Below the pieces are notes generated by a model. The model saw only the letters and a list, made by a program, of their open reading frames with translations. It ran no database searches and was not told the DNA's origin. Below, piece after piece: positions 59,996 through 64,000 of a stretch of DNA of 64,000 nucleotides. Positions within the stretch are counted from its first letter, which is position 1, and each line of letters begins with the position of its first letter. This DNA is from RYN-230 sp963834705 (GTDB lineage: Bacteria > Actinomycetota > Actinomycetes > Streptosporangiales > Streptosporangiaceae): positions 1,054,001 through 1,118,000 of the forward strand of contig CAWICV010000001.1 in assembly GCA_963834705.1 (NCBI GenBank). Direction: 5' to 3'. The position numbers and the translations under genes were made by a program.

Positions 59996-61032
59996 TGACG
60001 CACTCTGCCCCCGGGGGGACAACCCCCCGAAACCCCCCGCAAGAGGTCGCTGATCCTTGGCCGGGAGGGCCGCGGGCCGGGCAATCCGTGGACGGGAAGA
60101 CCGGCCGGCTGACCGGCGCGCAGGTGCTGGCCCGGTATGGCATCGCGGCCGAGCCGGCGCCCGCGCGCAGCGCGGCCCGGTTCCCGGACGGGGCGGACTT
60201 CCGCATCGAGATCCCCAGTGTCGAGGGGCCCGCCGTGCTGCGCGCCGTGGTCGAGCAGGCCGCGGCCGAGGGCATCACGGTCAACCGGGTGTCCCAGGGC
60301 AGCGGCGCGATGCTGCTGTCCGCGGCCGAGCTGGCCGAGATGTCCGCCATCGGCGCCGACCACGGCCTCGAGGTATCCCTGTTCGTCGGGCCGCGCGAGG
60401 AGTGGGACATCGGCAGCCTGGCCCAGTCGCCCGAGGGCCCGTCCCGGGGCGGGCTGATCCGCGGCGCCCGGCAGCTCCGCTACGCGGTGGATGACGTGCT
60501 GCGCGGCGTCGAGCACGGCATCCGCGGCTTCCTGGTCGCGGACACCGGGCTGCTCGAGGTGCTGGCCGGGATGCAGCGGGACGGCGAGATCCCGGCCTCG
60601 GTGGTGTGGAAGGTGTCGGCCATGCTGGCGCCGGCCAACCCGGTGACCGCCCGGCAGCTGGAGCGGCTCGGCGGGCACACGGTCAACGTGCCGTCCGACC
60701 TGGCCGCGAGTCAGCTGGCCGAGCTGCGCGCGGCCACCTCGCTGCCCATCGACCTGTACGTGGAGGCGCCCAGCTCGATGGGCGGGGTGGTGCGCGGCCA
60801 CGAGGCGGCCGACCTGGTCGCGGCGGCCGCGCCGATGTACGTGAAGTTCGGCCTGCGCAACTCCCGGCCGCTCTACCCCAGCGGGCTGCACCTGGTCGGC
60901 GAGGCCGCGGCCATCGCCCGGGAGAAGGTGCACCGGGCCCGGGTCGCGCTGGAGTGGATGGACCTGGCCGGCCCGGGGCTGGTTCAGTCCGCGCCCGGGG
61001 CACCGGGCCTGGGCATCCCGGAGCGCGCCTGA
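59995..61032 (+). CDS. U32-like TIM-barrel protein
   Basis: About 345 residues. It reads FRIEIPSVEGPAVLRAVVEQ, SLFVGPREEWDIGSLAQSPE, RGFLVADTGLLEVLAGMQRD, INLDLYVEAP-like strand (PIDLYVEAPSSMGGVVRGHE) and LYPSGLHLVGEAAAIAREKV. This repeating strand-helix pattern fits a TIM barrel and resembles proteins annotated as U32 peptidases in actinobacterial sugar loci; peptidase activity is not supported. The GTG start at 59995 follows GGAGGTG. The first 30 residues are coded by a C-rich repeat also found at 50 kb, so a later start (GTG 60089) is possible. The stop overlaps the dehydratase ATG. Confidence 0.7.
   Translation: MTHSAPGGTTPRNPPQEVADPWPGGPRAGQSVDGKTGRLTGAQVLARYGIAAEPAPARSAARFPDGADFRIEIPSVEGPAVLRAVVEQAAAEGITVNRVSQGSGAMLLSAAELAEMSAIGADHGLEVSLFVGPREEWDIGSLAQSPEGPSRGGLIRGARQLRYAVDDVLRGVEHGIRGFLVADTGLLEVLAGMQRDGEIPASVVWKVSAMLAPANPVTARQLERLGGHTVNVPSDLAASQLAELRAATSLPIDLYVEAPSSMGGVVRGHEAADLVAAAAPMYVKFGLRNSRPLYPSGLHLVGEAAAIAREKVHRARVALEWMDLAGPGLVQSAPGAPGLGIPERA
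60011..60027 (+). repeat. Copy 2 of a C-rich dispersed repeat
   Basis: CCGGGGGGACAACCCCC, identical to the minus-strand copy at 49965-49981 and likewise followed by ACCCCCC. Here it is inside the predicted first codons of the U32-like gene. Confidence 0.75.
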
Positions 61033-62776
61033 TGACCGCGCCCGCCCCCCGAGGCGCAAGGCTACGCAGTGACGCCTGGTTCCAGGGCGGCGACGAGGTC
61101 GCGCTGGCACACCGGGTGGCGTTCGCCGCGGCCGGCCATCCGGTGACCGCCGGTGGCGGCCGCCCGGTGATCGGCATCGCCAACTCGGCCAGCGAGCTGA
61201 ACCCGTGCAACCTGCCGCTCCGCGGCCTGGCCGGCCCGGTGGCGGACGGCATCACGGCGGCGGGCGGCGTGCCGGTCGAGTTCGGCTCGATCTCGCTCGG
61301 CGAGGACCTGATGAAGCCGAGCGCGATGCTCTACCGGAACCTGCTGGCCATCGAGATCGAGGAGATCATCCGGAGTAACCCGCTGGACGGGATCGTGCTG
61401 CTGGCCGGCTGCGACAAGACCGTGCCCGGCGCGATCATGGGCGCGGCCAGCGCCGACCTGCCGACGGTGGTGGTGACCAGCGGGGCACGGGAGCCGGCCA
61501 CGTTCCGCGGCCGCCGGATCGGCTCCGGCAGCGACCTGTGGCGGCTGTGGGACGAGCGGCGGGCCGGCGCTGGACGACGCGGGCTGGCGCGAGCTGGAAC
61601 GCTGCCTGGGCTGCGCGACCGGCACCTGCAACACGATGGGCACCGCGTCCACCATGGCCATTCTGGCCGAGACGCTGGGCCTGATGATCCCCGGCTCGGC
61701 CACCATCCCGGCCGGTGACCCGCGGGCCGCGGCGGCCGCGACGGCGGCGGGGCAGGCCGCCGTGCACGCGGTGCTGGCCGGGCGGCGGCCGTCGGCCGTG
61801 CTGACCGCGGCCGCGTTCGGCAACGCGATCCGGATGCTGCACGCCATCGGCGGCTCGACCAACGCGATCATCCATCTGGCCGCGTTGGCCGGCCGGGTCG
61901 GTGTGCCGCTGCCGCTGGACGAGCTGAGCCGGCTGGGCGCCGGGGTCCCGGTGCTGGCCGACGTCGAGCCGTCGGGCGCTGGGCTCCTGCCCGACCTGGA
62001 CCGGGCGGGTGGCGTGCCGGCCCTGCTCCGTGAGCTGGGCAGGCTGGTCAACCCGGCTGCGGCCACGGTCACCGGGACCAGCATCGGCCAGATCGCCGCA
62101 GCCGCACCCGATGCATCCGGCGCGATCCGCATCCGGGCACTGGCGTTCGGCAAAAATGGCTCTTTCGCCGTGGTGCGCGGGTCGCTGGCGCCGGACGGTG
62201 CGGTGCTGAAGACCCCGGCCGCCTCCCCCGCCCTGTTCCGGCACCGCGGGCCGGCCCTGGTCTTCCATGGCTACGACGAGATGCGCCGCCGGGTCGAGGA
62301 CCCGGCGCTGCCGGTCACCCCGGACACGGTGCTGGTGCTGGCCGGCTGCGGGCCGGCCGGGGTGCCCGGGATGCCGGAGTGGGGCATGATCCCGATCCCG
62401 GCCAAGCTGGCCGCGGAGGGGGTCACCGACATGGTCCGGGTGACCGACGCCCGGATGAGCGGGACCAGCTTCGGCACGGTGTTCCTGCACGCCGCGCCGG
62501 AGGCGGCGGCCGGCGGCCCGCTGGCCCTGGTGCGGGACGGCGACCCGGTCGAGGTGGACGTGACGGCCAGGCCTGCTGGACCTGGCCGTGCCCGAAGCCG
62601 AGCTGGCCGGGCGGCGCGCGCAGTGGTCGCCGCCGCCCTCGCCGCACCTGCGCGGCTGGCCCGCGCTGTACCGCGACCACGTGCTGCAGGCACCGGAGGG
62701 TTGCGACCTGGACTTCCTGCGGGCCCCGACGGAGGAGCACCGCCGGTTCGTCGAGCCAGTCGTCGGGAGGTCCTGA
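61032..62776 (+). pseudogene. IlvD/Edd-family dehydratase, two frameshifts
   Basis: Three frames together give about 580 residues. Frame one (from 61032) has GIANSASELNPCNLPLRGLA, SLGEDLMKPSAMLYRN and LLAGCDKTVPGAIMGAASAD with an Fe-S cysteine. Near 61565 it shifts to ELERCLGCATGTCNTMGTAS, with two more cysteines, through AIGGSTNAIIHLAALAGRVG and TDARMSGTSFGTVFLHAAPE. Near 62572 one extra C shifts it again to LLDLAVPEAELAGRRAQWSP. The Fe-S dehydratase family includes dihydroxy-acid and sugar-acid dehydratases; the surrounding sugar genes favour a sugar acid. All catalytic parts survive, so sequence errors are likely. The ATG overlaps the upstream stop. Confidence 0.85.
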
Positions 62777-62851
62777 GCTGACCGGGACCCTTCTGCTGGC
62801 GGCTGGCCAGGCGGACCTAGACATCGAGGCACAAGTTGAGAGGAGATAGCC

Positions 62852-64000
62852 GTGAGACGCTGGAAAGTGCTGGCTGCCGTGGCCGCGGTGGCGCTTGTGG
62901 CGACCGCGTGCGGCAGCAGTGGTGGCGGGGGGAGCAGCGGCTCGACATCTGGTCCGGTAACCCTCACCATCTGGGAGAACTACGGCACCGAGCAGAACGC
63001 GACGGCGCTGAAGAACCTGGCTAAGGCGTTCGGGAAGCTGCACAAGAACGTCACCGTCAACGTGGTGAGCCAGCCTGCGGACAACTACTTCGCCCTGCTG
63101 CAGGCGGCGGCCGTGTCCAAGACCGGCCCGGACCTGGCGGTCATGTGGACCGGGCTGTTCACGCTGCAGTACAAGGACTTCCTGACCAACCTGAAGGGCA
63201 AGATCCCCGCGGCCGACCTGGCCCGGATCGACCCGGACGCGCTCAAGTGGACCTCGGACCACTTCAACGCGGGCAACGGGCCGTACGTGATCCCGCTGGA
63301 GAACCAGTTCTACATCGGGTTCTACAACAAGGCCGCGTTCGCCAAGGCCGGGGTGACCTCGGTGCCGACCGACTGGAGCCAGCTATTCGCCGCGTGCACC
63401 AAGCTGAAGAAGGCCGGCTACCTGCCGCTGACCTACGGCAACGGCGGCCAGCCGCTGGGCGCCGAGTTCTATCCCTGGTACGACATGAGCTACATGATGA
63501 TCGGGGCCCACCCGGTGACCAACTGGCAGCAGTTGTACAGCGGCCAGATCCCGTGGACCTCATCGGCCAACCAGGCCCAGCTGGCCGAGTGGGCCAAGCT
63601 GAAGAGCGCCGGCTGCACCAACTCCGACGTGCTGACCAAGACCGACAACCTGGGTGACTTCGAGTCGGGCAAGGCCGCGATGATGGTGGACGGCACCTGG
63701 GACACGCAGAAGTTCACTCAGGCGCTCGGGTCCAAGGTGGCCGCGTTCGTGCCGCCGTTCTCGACCGCGCCGATCAAGGGCGTGGTGGACTTCGCCGGCG
63801 ATGGCCTGTCCATGACCAGCTACAGCCAGCACCAGGCCGAGGCGCTGAAGTTCCTCGAGTTCATGACGACCACGCAGGCCGCGCACATCATCAACGCGGC
63901 CGGGCTGATCCCGGCCATCAACGGGGTCAGCACCAGCAACCCGGTGAACCAGCAGATGCTGGACTTCGTCAGCCAGGACCACATGACCGCCTACCCGATG
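62852..64000 (+). CDS. Sugar ABC transporter substrate-binding lipoprotein, cut by window end
   Basis: At least 383 residues, open at the right edge. It starts with GTG at 62852 after AGGAG; RRWKVLAAVAAVALVATACG gives a signal peptide with lipobox Cys, then a Gly/Ser linker. The mature part is a family 1 solute-binding protein (VTLTIWENYGTEQNATALKN, DLAVMWTGLFTLQYKDFL, SGKAAMMVDGTWDTQKFTQA). Such proteins serve oligosaccharide or sugar-derivative importers. It lies 75 bases after the dehydratase gene, so the permeases are expected beyond the window. Confidence 0.92.
   Translation, partial: MRRWKVLAAVAAVALVATACGSSGGGGSSGSTSGPVTLTIWENYGTEQNATALKNLAKAFGKLHKNVTVNVVSQPADNYFALLQAAAVSKTGPDLAVMWTGLFTLQYKDFLTNLKGKIPAADLARIDPDALKWTSDHFNAGNGPYVIPLENQFYIGFYNKAAFAKAGVTSVPTDWSQLFAACTKLKKAGYLPLTYGNGGQPLGAEFYPWYDMSYMMIGAHPVTNWQQLYSGQIPWTSSANQAQLAEWAKLKSAGCTNSDVLTKTDNLGDFESGKAAMMVDGTWDTQKFTQALGSKVAAFVPPFSTAPIKGVVDFAGDGLSMTSYSQHQAEALKFLEFMTTTQAAHIINAAGLIPAINGVSTSNPVNQQMLDFVSQDHMTAYPM

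Noticed and set aside
61032..62776. Programmed frameshifting in the dehydratase gene
   Set aside because: Two shifts at unrelated GC-rich sites, no slippery sequence, and other indels in the window make sequence error or decay simpler.

Overview
The window is about 64 kb of very GC-rich DNA with GTG and TTG starts, dense short-spaced operons and many overlapping start/stop codons. A cvn conservon (sensor kinase, roadblock, DUF742 and GTPase genes), a DUF4193 protein, a GuaB1 IMP-dehydrogenase-like protein, an F420-type PPOX protein, a cysteine-rich ferrochelatase and a translational T-box all point to an actinobacterium, most likely a filamentous actinomycete. I cannot name the species.

Layout. 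0-5.2 kb: DUF2795 protein, a ClpC-type AAA+ chaperone broken by a one-base indel, relics of a LysE exporter and a TetR regulator, and an archaeal-type aspartyl-tRNA synthetase behind a clear T-box leader. 5.2-10.2 kb: two small unknown proteins, a two-component system, and a divergent YceI plus ABC-2 exporter operon. 10.2-16.3 kb: an amidohydrolase facing a LigB/LigA extradiol dioxygenase, PPOX protein, MFS exporter and dienelactone hydrolase set that looks like aromatic-ring breakdown. 16.3-25.9 kb: a sugar import and catabolism locus (ribose-type ABC transporter, PfkB kinase, LacI regulator fused in frame to a LacD-like aldolase, FGGY kinase, second class I aldolase, phosphomannose-isomerase-like protein) with two adjacent LacI-type operators in the divergent promoter. 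25.9-31.3 kb: an accessory island with a VOC relic, a Phd/RelE toxin-antitoxin pair, a short GntR regulator with a perfect palindrome, an IS630 relic, a CocE hydrolase/TetR pair and a decayed tyrosine recombinase beside a CAT-anticodon tRNA.

31.3-36.3 kb: the conservon. 36.5-45.8 kb: acyl-CoA dehydrogenase, FHA/zinc-ribbon protein, polysaccharide deacetylase, APC permease, acetamidase-like protein, aldo/keto reductase, YtcJ-type amidohydrolase and a frameshifted phosphoesterase lipoprotein. 46-56.6 kb: DUF4193, a membrane pseudokinase, an inositol-monophosphatase-like protein, ferrochelatase, a lytic transglycosylase with an unusual MacB-like middle, an aldonolactone oxidase, TetR, a Na+/H+ antiporter and GuaB1. 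56.7-64 kb: an IclR/zinc-dehydrogenase pair divergent from a tightly coupled set (M24-like protein, U32-like barrel protein, IlvD/Edd dehydratase, sugar-binding lipoprotein cut by the window edge) that may be an uncharacterised sugar-acid pathway.

Five otherwise recognisable genes carry single-base reading-frame breaks: clpC, the integrase, the phosphoesterase and the dehydratase (twice). At least some of these may be sequence errors, and this limits claims about pseudogenes or fusions here.
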